64,000 bases of DNA from Acidobacteriota bacterium (lineage in GTDB: Bacteria; Acidobacteriota; Blastocatellia; Pyrinomonadales; Pyrinomonadaceae), in NCBI GenBank assembly GCA_025463135.1, contig JAOAPY010000039.1, forward strand, positions 62,001-126,000, written 5' to 3'. The notes beneath the pieces are model-generated. The model was not told where the DNA came from. It made no database searches and worked only from the letters and a program-made list of their open reading frames with translations. Shown one piece after another: positions 32,694-40,709 of the stretch. The position numbers were made by a program, and so were the translations under genes. How positions within the stretch are numbered: position 1 is the first letter of the stretch; every line of letters starts with the position of its first letter.

Positions 32694-35264
32694 CTATTCG
32701 TAGCGGAGCGCTTCCATCGGATCGACCTTGGCCGCGCGTCGCGCCGGGATGTAGCAAGCCAGGACCGCGACCACCAGTATCAGGAGCGAGACAACCACGA
32801 AGGTTGTGACATCCGTGGTTGTCACTCCGAACAGCATGGTCTTCATCAGCCGGGTCGCCGCGAAGGCCCCGGCCAATCCCAGCGCGATGCCGATCAACGC
32901 CAGCGTCGCGCCATTTCTGATCACCAGGCGCAGGACATCGATCGTGCGCGCGCCGAGCGCCATGCGAATGCCCATCTCGTGCCGGCGTTGCGTGACCGAA
33001 TAGGCCATCACTCCGTAAAGGCCGATTGCTGCCAGCAACAAAGCCAGGCCGCCAAAAAAGCTCACCAGCCCCGCAAAAGTACGTTCTTCCGTCAATGTTT
33101 GGCGGGTTTGTTTTATCTGCGTCGACACTCTGGTAACCGGTAGGTTCACGTCGGCATCGCGCACAATTTCACGAACGCCAGGCACCAAAGTCAGCGGATC
33201 GCCGGCGACCCGGACCGCAAAAAACATCTCGCCGACGTTCTCAATCTCCTGCTGCCACGGCGTATAGATCAAAGGTTCCGTATCATTGCGTTGGCTGTTG
33301 TATTTGATATCGCGCACCACGCCGATGATTTCTATTTTGCCGACGGACTTCGCATCCATCCCCACGCGCTTTCCGATGGGATCCTCGTTGGGAAAGAATT
33401 TTCGCGCCAGCGTTTCACTGACCATCGCTACTCGCGGCGCACGTTCGTCGTCCTGTGGTCCGAAACCACGACCACGCAACAGGGGGATTTCCATGGTCGC
33501 AAAATAGTTGTCCCTTACCGTTTGTACATTTGTTGAATGCTCTGCGGCTGATTCCTCAGTCTCTCCCGGCAGGATGAGCGAAGTGCTGTTTACGTAATTT
33601 GCTATGAGCGGAACATTCCCAAACGTAGCCGAACGCGCACCGGGTAAAGCATCGAGTCGTAGCCACAGTCGGTCATAAAACTGTTTCAGCTTTTCGTCCT
33701 TGTAACCAACAGCCGAAGGCTTGAGCGTGAAGAGCAGCAGATTTTCCTGGTTGAACCCCACGTCAACCCGTTCCAGATTCCGGAGCGTGCGCACAAACAA
33801 GCCCGCGCCTACCAACAGCACGAGAGACAGCGCTACTTGCGTGACCACCAGTGCTTTTATCAGCCGCGAACGGGCGATCCCGGTCCCTCCCCTATTGCTT
33901 AGCTTAAGCGCGCTGGTCAAATCCAGTTTAGTGGCTCGCCATGCCGGCGCCATCCCGAACAAAATTCCGGTGAAGAGCGATACGACAACAGTGAAGCCCA
34001 GCACGCGCCAATTCAGACTGTAGTCGTCACCGGGCGGCAGAAATGATCCCCGAGTTGAACCCATCGCTGCCAGTGCATCCTTACCCCAAAAGGCAACCAG
34101 CACTCCTGCCAATCCCCCCAACGAAGCCAGCAGCACGCTCTCGGTCAACAATTGCCGCACCAGGCGGCGGCGTCCAGCGCCCACTGCCAACCGCACAGTG
34201 ATCTCGGCTCCGCGCGAGGCTGAGCGCGCCAACAGCAGGTTGGCAACGTTCGCGCAGGCAATCAGCAACACCAGGCCTACGACGCCAAAAAGAAGATAGA
34301 GGGTATTTGAGTAGATCTTGCGCATTTCCCACATGCCGCGTTGGCCGGGAAGCGCAACCAGGATCGGAAAGTCCTTTGGTTCCAGCTGGGCAGTCTCATT
34401 TACTTTTTTCGGCGGCGGCATGATCTCCAACGCCAGTGCTTGAAATGATCCATTCAAGCTGTCGCGCGCTTGCGCGAATGTGGCGCCCGCCTTTAAGCGA
34501 CCCATCACGTGCAGCCACCACGAGCCGGGTTCGCCGTTCTTCCTAACCATAGCGCTGTTTTCGCCCATGATGAGCGGTTCAAAAGCAAGCGGCACCGAAA
34601 TGGCAGGACGATCGTCAACCTGCATCGTGCCGTTAAAACCCGCAGGGGTCACGCCGACGATGGTAAAACTGTTTTGATTGAGCTTTATTTGTTTTCCGAT
34701 CACGGCAGGGTCGGCGCCAAACCTCTCTTGCCAATAGACGTGACTGAGCATGGCTACCGGAGGCGCACTGGCGTCGTCATCCGTTTCTGTGATGGTCCGG
34801 CCTAAACGCGCCGGCACGCCGACGCCGGTAAAGTAACCTCCCGAAACCACTTGTACCTTTGCCAGTTCCGCCTGTCCCTCAATCAAAACGTTTTGCTCCC
34901 AAAGGTTCGCAAAGCCAAAGAGATCTGAAAGCGGAGTTTGCTGTGTCTTCACGTCACCACGCATCTTTTCGAAGAGGCGGTACTGGAAAGACGAGCCGCC
35001 GCGACGATCCGGCGGCAGACCACCAACAAAAATTCCGCGCTGGCCGGTGAGTCTGAAGGGCTTTCCGGCCTCCCAGTTGAACAGCACTAACCGTTCAGGA
35101 TCTTTGACCGGCAGTGTCTTTAACAACACCGCATCGACTGAACTGAACAGGGCCGTGTTGGCGCCGATCCCCAGCGCCAGAGATAGCACGGCGATCGCTG
35201 TAAAGCCCGGCGACTTCCGGATCATTCGCATTCCGTAACGCAAGTCCTGCCAAAGTTTTTGCAT
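32694..35264 (-). CDS. ADOP-family permease, copy 3 of 14 (long variant)
   Basis: 856 residues, the longest copy. Start MQKLWQDLRYGMRMIRKSPGF at ATG 35264 with AAGGAGAG upstream. The first periplasmic domain has an extra segment (FNWEAGKPFRLTGQRGIF, then GGLPPDRRGGSSFQYRLFEK, about 65-105) not found in copies 1 and 2, plus another about residue 270 (MPPPKKVNETAQLEPKDFP). First coupling motif is unusual, ASRGAEITVRLAVGAGRRR; second is [34 protein letters not shown] lies in the second periplasmic domain. This combination suggests a separate ADOP subgroup rather than a recent copy of its neighbours. Confidence 0.93.
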   Translation of the reverse strand: MQKLWQDLRYGMRMIRKSPGFTAIAVLSLALGIGANTALFSSVDAVLLKTLPVKDPERLVLFNWEAGKPFRLTGQRGIFVGGLPPDRRGGSSFQYRLFEKMRGDVKTQQTPLSDLFGFANLWEQNVLIEGQAELAKVQVVSGGYFTGVGVPARLGRTITETDDDASAPPVAMLSHVYWQERFGADPAVIGKQIKLNQNSFTIVGVTPAGFNGTMQVDDRPAISVPLAFEPLIMGENSAMVRKNGEPGSWWLHVMGRLKAGATFAQARDSLNGSFQALALEIMPPPKKVNETAQLEPKDFPILVALPGQRGMWEMRKIYSNTLYLLFGVVGLVLLIACANVANLLLARSASRGAEITVRLAVGAGRRRLVRQLLTESVLLASLGGLAGVLVAFWGKDALAAMGSTRGSFLPPGDDYSLNWRVLGFTVVVSLFTGILFGMAPAWRATKLDLTSALKLSNRGGTGIARSRLIKALVVTQVALSLVLLVGAGLFVRTLRNLERVDVGFNQENLLLFTLKPSAVGYKDEKLKQFYDRLWLRLDALPGARSATFGNVPLIANYVNSTSLILPGETEESAAEHSTNVQTVRDNYFATMEIPLLRGRGFGPQDDERAPRVAMVSETLARKFFPNEDPIGKRVGMDAKSVGKIEIIGVVRDIKYNSQRNDTEPLIYTPWQQEIENVGEMFFAVRVAGDPLTLVPGVREIVRDADVNLPVTRVSTQIKQTRQTLTEERTFAGLVSFFGGLALLLAAIGLYGVMAYSVTQRRHEMGIRMALGARTIDVLRLVIRNGATLALIGIALGLAGAFAATRLMKTMLFGVTTTDVTTFVVVSLLILVVAVLACYIPARRAAKVDPMEALRYE

Positions 35265-35358
35265 GGCTCTCCTTCCCTCAACTCACGACAATTTTAGAAA
35301 GGGCACTTGTGCCCCGCGCAAGGCGGACAAGTCCGCTTTCTAACAAATCCAGTTGCTG
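35265..35358. repeat. Short spacer with GGGCACTTGTGCCC and GGACAAGTCC palindromes
   Basis: At about 35295-35341 the block opens AGAAAGGGCACTTGTGCCC and closes GGACAAGTCCGCTTTCT, so AGAAAG and CTTTCT also form an outer inverted repeat. Not seen elsewhere in the window. Confidence 0.65.
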
Positions 35359-37797
35359 TTACTCGTAACGCAGAGCGACCAGTGGATCCACTTGTGTGGC
35401 GCGTCGCGCAGGGATATAGCAGGCAAGCAACGCGACGAAAATCAACAGTCCCGAAACTCCTGCAAACGTGGTCACGTCGGTCGCACTCACACCAAAGAGC
35501 AGACTCGTCATTAAGCGAGTCAGCAGGAATGCCCCAACGACGCCCAGGACCAGACCGGCCAAAGCCAGTTTCATTCCGCGACCCACTACAAGTTTTAGAA
35601 CATCAGACTGTTGCGCGCCCAGGGCCAGGCGCACGCCGATCTCCGGGGTCGATTGCGCCACGAAGTACGAAAGCACGCCGTAAATTCCGATGGAAGCCAA
35701 AAGCAGGGCCAATCCTGCAAATGTCATCAATAAAGTCATAGCGATACGACGGGGTGCGATCTCTTTGCTGAGCACCTCGTCCATGGTGCGGATATTCGAA
35801 ACCGGTTGGTCAGCATCGACCGAGCGAATCTCGCGGCGCACCGCGGAAACAATGGTGGAAGGATCCAATGAAGTCCGGATCACCAAATCTCGCGGTGCGA
35901 AAAAGCGAGAGCTTCCCTGCCGGAAGGGGAAATACATTTCCGCCTTGACCGGGACATCCGGTCCCATTTGGTGAACATCGCCGGCTACGCCCACGATCGT
36001 TAGCCATGGCACCTGCTCGTCCGGATCGCCGACTTTGAAACGTTTGCCTAACGTGTCCTGGCCGGGCCAATACTCGCGCGTCATTGTTTCGTTGACGATG
36101 GCAACAGGCATCGTTTGTTCGTTGTCGGTATCGTCGAATGATCTTCCGCGCAAGATCGGGATACCCATCGTCTTCAGATAACTGGCGCTGATTTCACGAT
36201 GATTGGAATCGAATGACAGCCCACTCGCTTTGGCTTCCGCCACAGATCGCCCCTCCGGATAAAAACCGCTGGTGCCGCCCTTCCACACGAGCGGAATAGT
36301 CGTTGTGTAACCCACGCCCGTCACTCCGGGCAGCGTCTGCACGCGAGCCAAAACCTGGGCATAGAAAGCCGAGCGTTGCTGTCTCTCCGGGTATTTACTT
36401 CGCGGCAGTTGCGTCCGCAACGTCAAAACATGCGACACGTCCAACGCGGCGTACTGGCGCCGCAGGCTGAAGAATGTCTGTAGCAACAATGACGCGCCGA
36501 TCAGGAGCACAAGGGTCAGTGCAACTTCCGAGGTAACCAGCACGTTGCGAAGCCGGTTACTCCCGGGTCCAACATTGCCACGCCCACTTCCCTGCTTTAG
36601 GGCTTCGTTCAGATTAAGACGTGTCGCGCGCAGAGCCGGAAGTAGTCCAAAGAATATTCCGGTGGCTAGTGAAATCAGCACGGTGGACGAAAGCATTTGC
36701 CAATCGAGACTGAGCTTGGTTGCCAGGGACATGCTTTCCGGGATCAGTTGCCGCAAAAAGGCAAAACTCCAGACCGCGCAAAATATCCCCAACAACCCGC
36801 CCGCTCCCGCGAGCACCATACTTTCAGTCAACAACTGCCGCACGATGCGTCCCCTGCCCGCGCCCAGGGCTGCGCGCAACGCAATCTCTCTCTGGCGGCC
36901 GGCTGTTCGCGACAGCAGCAAGCTGGCGATGTTCGCGCAGGCAATCAACAGGACAAAGCCCACCGCTCCCAACAACAGGAGCAGGGGACGGCGAATATCT
37001 CCGGCGAGTTCATCGCGCAAAGGCACGATATACCCGCTCAACCTGCCGGCCTCGTCAGGATGGTCATGAGCTATACGGGCGGTAATGGTGTGGATCTCAG
37101 CGTTCGCCTGACCAAAGCTAACGCCCGGCTTCAGGCGCGCAAAAACTGTCAGGTAATGGCCTCCACGGTTGCTCAGGTCTTCCGGTGTGAACGCGGCTGG
37201 AACCCACACGTTGACTTCGCTGTCCAGAAATTGAAAGCCTGCCGGTGTCACCCCGACGATCGTGTACTTCTCGCCGTTGAGCAAAACATTCTTGCCGACG
37301 ATGCCCGCTTCGCCGCCCAGGATCCGTTGCCAGAGTTCATAACTAACGACGGCCACTTTGTTTCCTTCGGGAGATTCGTCTTCGGGGATGAAACCGCGAC
37401 CCAGCAAAGGCTGCACGCCGAGAAGCGAAAAGAAATTTGCCGTTACGCCATTTGCTTCGATCTTTTCAGGTTCACCTTCACCAGTCAGGTTGAAGCTCCG
37501 TGTAGTGGTCGCAGCCATGCCTTCAAAGCTCTGATTCTGGGAACGCCAATCGGCAAAGTTGGCCGGGGCGGGTGTGTTGCGAGGAAAGTTCGCGAATGAA
37601 GCGTCTTCCCAAACCATCACCAGGCGATCGGCATCGCGGTAAGGTAATGACTTCAACAGCACCGCATTGACCAGCGAAAAGATGGCGGTGTTCGCACCGA
37701 TACCCAGCGCGAGCGTGATTACCGCTATGGCCGTAAAACCCGGACGCTTCAGCAAACCGCGCACGCCGTAACGAATATCTTTCAATAATGTTTCCAT
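35359..37797 (-). CDS. ADOP-family permease, copy 4 of 14
   Basis: 812 residues, start [21 protein letters not shown]. No ribosome site is visible: a CACAGACTTCAGTCTGTG palindrome ends about 8 bp upstream of the ATG, so initiation could be weak or occluded by a hairpin. First coupling motif [19 protein letters not shown]; second AQSTPEIGVRLALGAQQSD, where the usual QRT is QST. The second periplasmic domain has YWPGQDTLGKRFKVG. Ends [13 protein letters not shown]. Linker LKQGSGRGNVGPGSNRL. Confidence 0.92.
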   Translation of the reverse strand: METLLKDIRYGVRGLLKRPGFTAIAVITLALGIGANTAIFSLVNAVLLKSLPYRDADRLVMVWEDASFANFPRNTPAPANFADWRSQNQSFEGMAATTTRSFNLTGEGEPEKIEANGVTANFFSLLGVQPLLGRGFIPEDESPEGNKVAVVSYELWQRILGGEAGIVGKNVLLNGEKYTIVGVTPAGFQFLDSEVNVWVPAAFTPEDLSNRGGHYLTVFARLKPGVSFGQANAEIHTITARIAHDHPDEAGRLSGYIVPLRDELAGDIRRPLLLLLGAVGFVLLIACANIASLLLSRTAGRQREIALRAALGAGRGRIVRQLLTESMVLAGAGGLLGIFCAVWSFAFLRQLIPESMSLATKLSLDWQMLSSTVLISLATGIFFGLLPALRATRLNLNEALKQGSGRGNVGPGSNRLRNVLVTSEVALTLVLLIGASLLLQTFFSLRRQYAALDVSHVLTLRTQLPRSKYPERQQRSAFYAQVLARVQTLPGVTGVGYTTTIPLVWKGGTSGFYPEGRSVAEAKASGLSFDSNHREISASYLKTMGIPILRGRSFDDTDNEQTMPVAIVNETMTREYWPGQDTLGKRFKVGDPDEQVPWLTIVGVAGDVHQMGPDVPVKAEMYFPFRQGSSRFFAPRDLVIRTSLDPSTIVSAVRREIRSVDADQPVSNIRTMDEVLSKEIAPRRIAMTLLMTFAGLALLLASIGIYGVLSYFVAQSTPEIGVRLALGAQQSDVLKLVVGRGMKLALAGLVLGVVGAFLLTRLMTSLLFGVSATDVTTFAGVSGLLIFVALLACYIPARRATQVDPLVALRYE

Positions 37798-37802
37798 TGA
37801 TG

Positions 37803-37960
37803 TAGCACAGACTTCAGTCTGTGTTCCTTTCTTTAATTACAACCTAAAGTAATCCGCTCTGGGACCGCACGCCTCCGGCGTGCTGTAGTTGGGTAAGAAG
37901 CCTTTTACACTTCTAAACAGGTTTCCCGGACACCTAGGCACGTCGGAGGCGGGCGGTCCC
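37803..37960. repeat. CACAGACT palindrome plus full GGACCGCACGC element (100 bp)
   Basis: CACAGACTTCAGTCTGTG near 37805-37822, then an element 37861-37960 with inverted ends GGGACCGCACGCCTCC and GGAGGCGGGCGGTCCC. Lies between the start of copy 4 and the stop of copy 5. Confidence 0.85.
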
Positions 37961-37963
37961 GGA

Positions 37964-40408
37964 TTACTCGTAATGCAGTGCTTCCATTGGATCCACGCGC
38001 GCCGCGCGCCGCGCCGGGATATAGCACGCCAGTAAGGCTACGAATCCCAACAACACCGCTACAGCCGCAAACGTGATCGGATCTTTGGTGGTCACGCCGA
38101 AGAGGAGGCTCGCAATCAAGCGCATCAGGGCAAACGCTCCAACCAATCCGATGGCCAATCCCAGCATCACGAGTTTGAATCCCTGCGAAACTATCAGGCC
38201 CAGCACGTCGCGAGTCTGCGCACCCAGCGCCATGCGAATACCAATCTCGTTGGTCCTTTGCGCCACCGAATAACTCATCACGCCGTAAAGACCGACGATA
38301 GTCAGCACCAGAGCTACCGCAGCGAAGATCGCCAGCAGCGTCGTGTTGAAGCGTGGCGCCGCCACCGAAGCCGAGATGTATTCGTCCATGGTCTTGATAC
38401 TAAAGACCGGCAACTCCTTGTCCATCGCCGTAACTTCGCGCTGGACCGCGGTAATCAGACTGTGCGGGTCGTTAGTGGTCTTCACCAACACAGTCATTTG
38501 GTTGAAAGGTATTTGCTCGACGGGCAGAAAATATCCCGGTCGGTTTTCTAAACTCAGATAGCGGTTCTTGACGTCTCCGACCACGCCAACTATTTCGCGC
38601 ATGATGGGCTTGTCTTCATCGGTTGAGATGCCCGGCTTAATGCGCTTACCGATCGGGTCTTCGTTGGGAAAGTTTTTGCGGGCAAAGGCCTCGTTCACGA
38701 TGATCACGCCCGGCGCTTGTTTGTCATCGCGTTCCGTGAAAGCACGTCCCTTGATGATGGGGATTCCCATGGTCTTGAAATAGCCTGGCCCAATCGCGAA
38801 AAAGTCAGCCGAAGGCTGGTCGCCTTTAGCCACCGGACGGCCTTCGACCTCGAACGAGATACTGAAAAGGTCGCCAGTCAAAGGCAGCGGAATGGTGGCG
38901 CTGGCAGAGCTGACACCCGGCAAAACCTCGATCCGTTTCACCAGATCACTGTAAAACTGAGCTTGTTTTGCCGTCGGATATTTGACTTCGGGTACGCCGA
39001 CCACAAAGGTCAAAATGTTTTGCGAATTGAAGCCGGGACTGACTTGTCGCAAGCGCCAGAGACTTTGAATCAGCAACCCGGCGCCCACCAGCAGCACCAC
39101 GGCAATCGCCAACTCGCCCACCACCAGCACGTTGCGCACGCGATTACGACGTGCACCTTCGCTCGAACCGCCGCGCGCACCTTCCTTCAAAGTTTCCGTC
39201 AACTGAGTTTTCGAGGAGTGAAGCGCCGGGACGAGCCCAAAGACGATTCCGGTCAGCAACGAAACACCCAGCGTGAAACCGAGCACGCGCCAATCAATTC
39301 CGACTTGTAACGCGCGCGGAATATCCCGCTTGCCCAGCGCCACCAGGAGGTCTGACCACCAAACTGCGAGCACCAGTCCCAACGCGCCGCCCGCCAGCGA
39401 AAGCAACACACTTTCGGTAAGCAATTGCCGCACTACTCGCATGCGACTCGCTCCCAACGCTGAGCGAATGGCCATCTCTTTGTGTCGCGACATCGCGCGC
39501 GCCAGCAGCAGATTGGCGACATTTGCGCAGGCGATCAGAAGTACGCAGCCAACCGCGCCCAGCAATATGAGTAACACCGGCCGTATGTTTCCAACCAGAG
39601 CATCGAGCGCCGGCTCGATGCCGACACTGCGGTGCAGGTTCTTATCGGGATACTGCTGTTCCAGACGCGCGCCGATCGATGCCATCTCTGCCCGCGCCTG
39701 CTCTTTGGAAACGCCCGGCTTGAGACGCCCAATCACATTAATGTAATGCGCGCCGCGTTCTTCGGTGATCGACTCTTTCCCTTCCCGATCAACCGCTACG
39801 GTGGTCCATAACTCGACCGGATCGTTCTGAATAGGAAATTGAAACGCTCGCGGCATGACGCCGACGATGCTATAGGTCCGGCCATCCATGACCATTGATT
39901 GGCCCACCACGTTGGGATCGGAGCCAAAGCGTTTTTGAAACAGTTCCTGACTCAACACCACCACGCGGCCGGTGTCGCCGGGCTTGTCTTCATCGGGAAG
40001 AAAACCACGCCCCAACATTGGCGTTACGCCTAACAAGGGAAAGAGATCCGCGTTGACCACTGCGCCCTGCAACCGAGTGGATTCGCCGCGGCCGGTCATG
40101 ATGAAGTCGTTGTTGTGATAAGAGGCCACGTGCTCGAAGACATGGTTCTGGTCCCGCCAATCGGAAAAGTTTGGATAGGAAGCGGAACCGCGCTGTTGGC
40201 CGCGTACGGAATCCGTTTCCCAAAGCATCATTAACTGCTCGGCATGGGCGAACGGAAGTGGGCGGAGCAGCACGGCGTTGACGACACTGAAAATTGCAGT
40301 GTTAGCGCCAATGCCGAGAGCCAGAGCAATAGTCGCGACGATGCTGAAGCTCGGAGCTTTCCACAACATGCGAATTCCGTAGCGAAGGTCTTGTAAAATT
40401 GTTTCCAT
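37964..40408 (-). CDS. ADOP-family permease, copy 5 of 14
   Basis: 814 residues, start METILQDLRYGIRMLWKAPSF with AAGGAA ahead of ATG 40408. First coupling motif MSRHKEMAIRSALGASRMR; second [19 protein letters not shown]. The second periplasmic domain has NFPNEDPIGKRIKPG. It ends ARVDPMEALHYE, the only copy with His instead of Arg in the terminal ALRYE. Linker LKEGARGGSSEGARRNRV. The stop lies 3 bp from the end of the GGACCGCACGC element. Confidence 0.93.
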   Translation of the reverse strand: METILQDLRYGIRMLWKAPSFSIVATIALALGIGANTAIFSVVNAVLLRPLPFAHAEQLMMLWETDSVRGQQRGSASYPNFSDWRDQNHVFEHVASYHNNDFIMTGRGESTRLQGAVVNADLFPLLGVTPMLGRGFLPDEDKPGDTGRVVVLSQELFQKRFGSDPNVVGQSMVMDGRTYSIVGVMPRAFQFPIQNDPVELWTTVAVDREGKESITEERGAHYINVIGRLKPGVSKEQARAEMASIGARLEQQYPDKNLHRSVGIEPALDALVGNIRPVLLILLGAVGCVLLIACANVANLLLARAMSRHKEMAIRSALGASRMRVVRQLLTESVLLSLAGGALGLVLAVWWSDLLVALGKRDIPRALQVGIDWRVLGFTLGVSLLTGIVFGLVPALHSSKTQLTETLKEGARGGSSEGARRNRVRNVLVVGELAIAVVLLVGAGLLIQSLWRLRQVSPGFNSQNILTFVVGVPEVKYPTAKQAQFYSDLVKRIEVLPGVSSASATIPLPLTGDLFSISFEVEGRPVAKGDQPSADFFAIGPGYFKTMGIPIIKGRAFTERDDKQAPGVIIVNEAFARKNFPNEDPIGKRIKPGISTDEDKPIMREIVGVVGDVKNRYLSLENRPGYFLPVEQIPFNQMTVLVKTTNDPHSLITAVQREVTAMDKELPVFSIKTMDEYISASVAAPRFNTTLLAIFAAVALVLTIVGLYGVMSYSVAQRTNEIGIRMALGAQTRDVLGLIVSQGFKLVMLGLAIGLVGAFALMRLIASLLFGVTTKDPITFAAVAVLLGFVALLACYIPARRAARVDPMEALHYE

Positions 40409-40709
40409 GGTTGTTCCTTTTCCTTACCTTGCAGACGTAGCATAGACTGAAGGAGACTCTATCGAGTGTCTCAACGTGTACATTGGGTTTGGCTTCATCT
40501 CATTCTCTCCCGGTTTCAACCGGGTGAGAATGAGAGGAAAGCGAACCACAGATTCCTTTTGAAGCACTTTTGATCAGAGTCTCCTGAAGTCTGTGCTACT
40601 CGTAACTCCTGGGACCGCACGCATCCCGCGTGCAACCCTTACGCCCCCACTCGCTGATCTCTAAAATCCTTGTTCGGTGCGGGCACTCTGGAAGCGTGCG
40701 GTCCCAGGC
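40409..40709. repeat. 301-bp spacer with nested palindromic elements
   Basis: No gene. An outer inverted pair (TAGACTGAAGGAGACTCT near 40443-40460 and AGAGTCTCCTGAAGTCT near 40577-40593) encloses a hairpin CTCATTCTCTCCCGG / CCGGGTGAGAATGAG (40499-40534). Next to it is a GGACCGCACGC element (40611-40705) ending 4 bp before the copy 6 stop. Confidence 0.85.
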
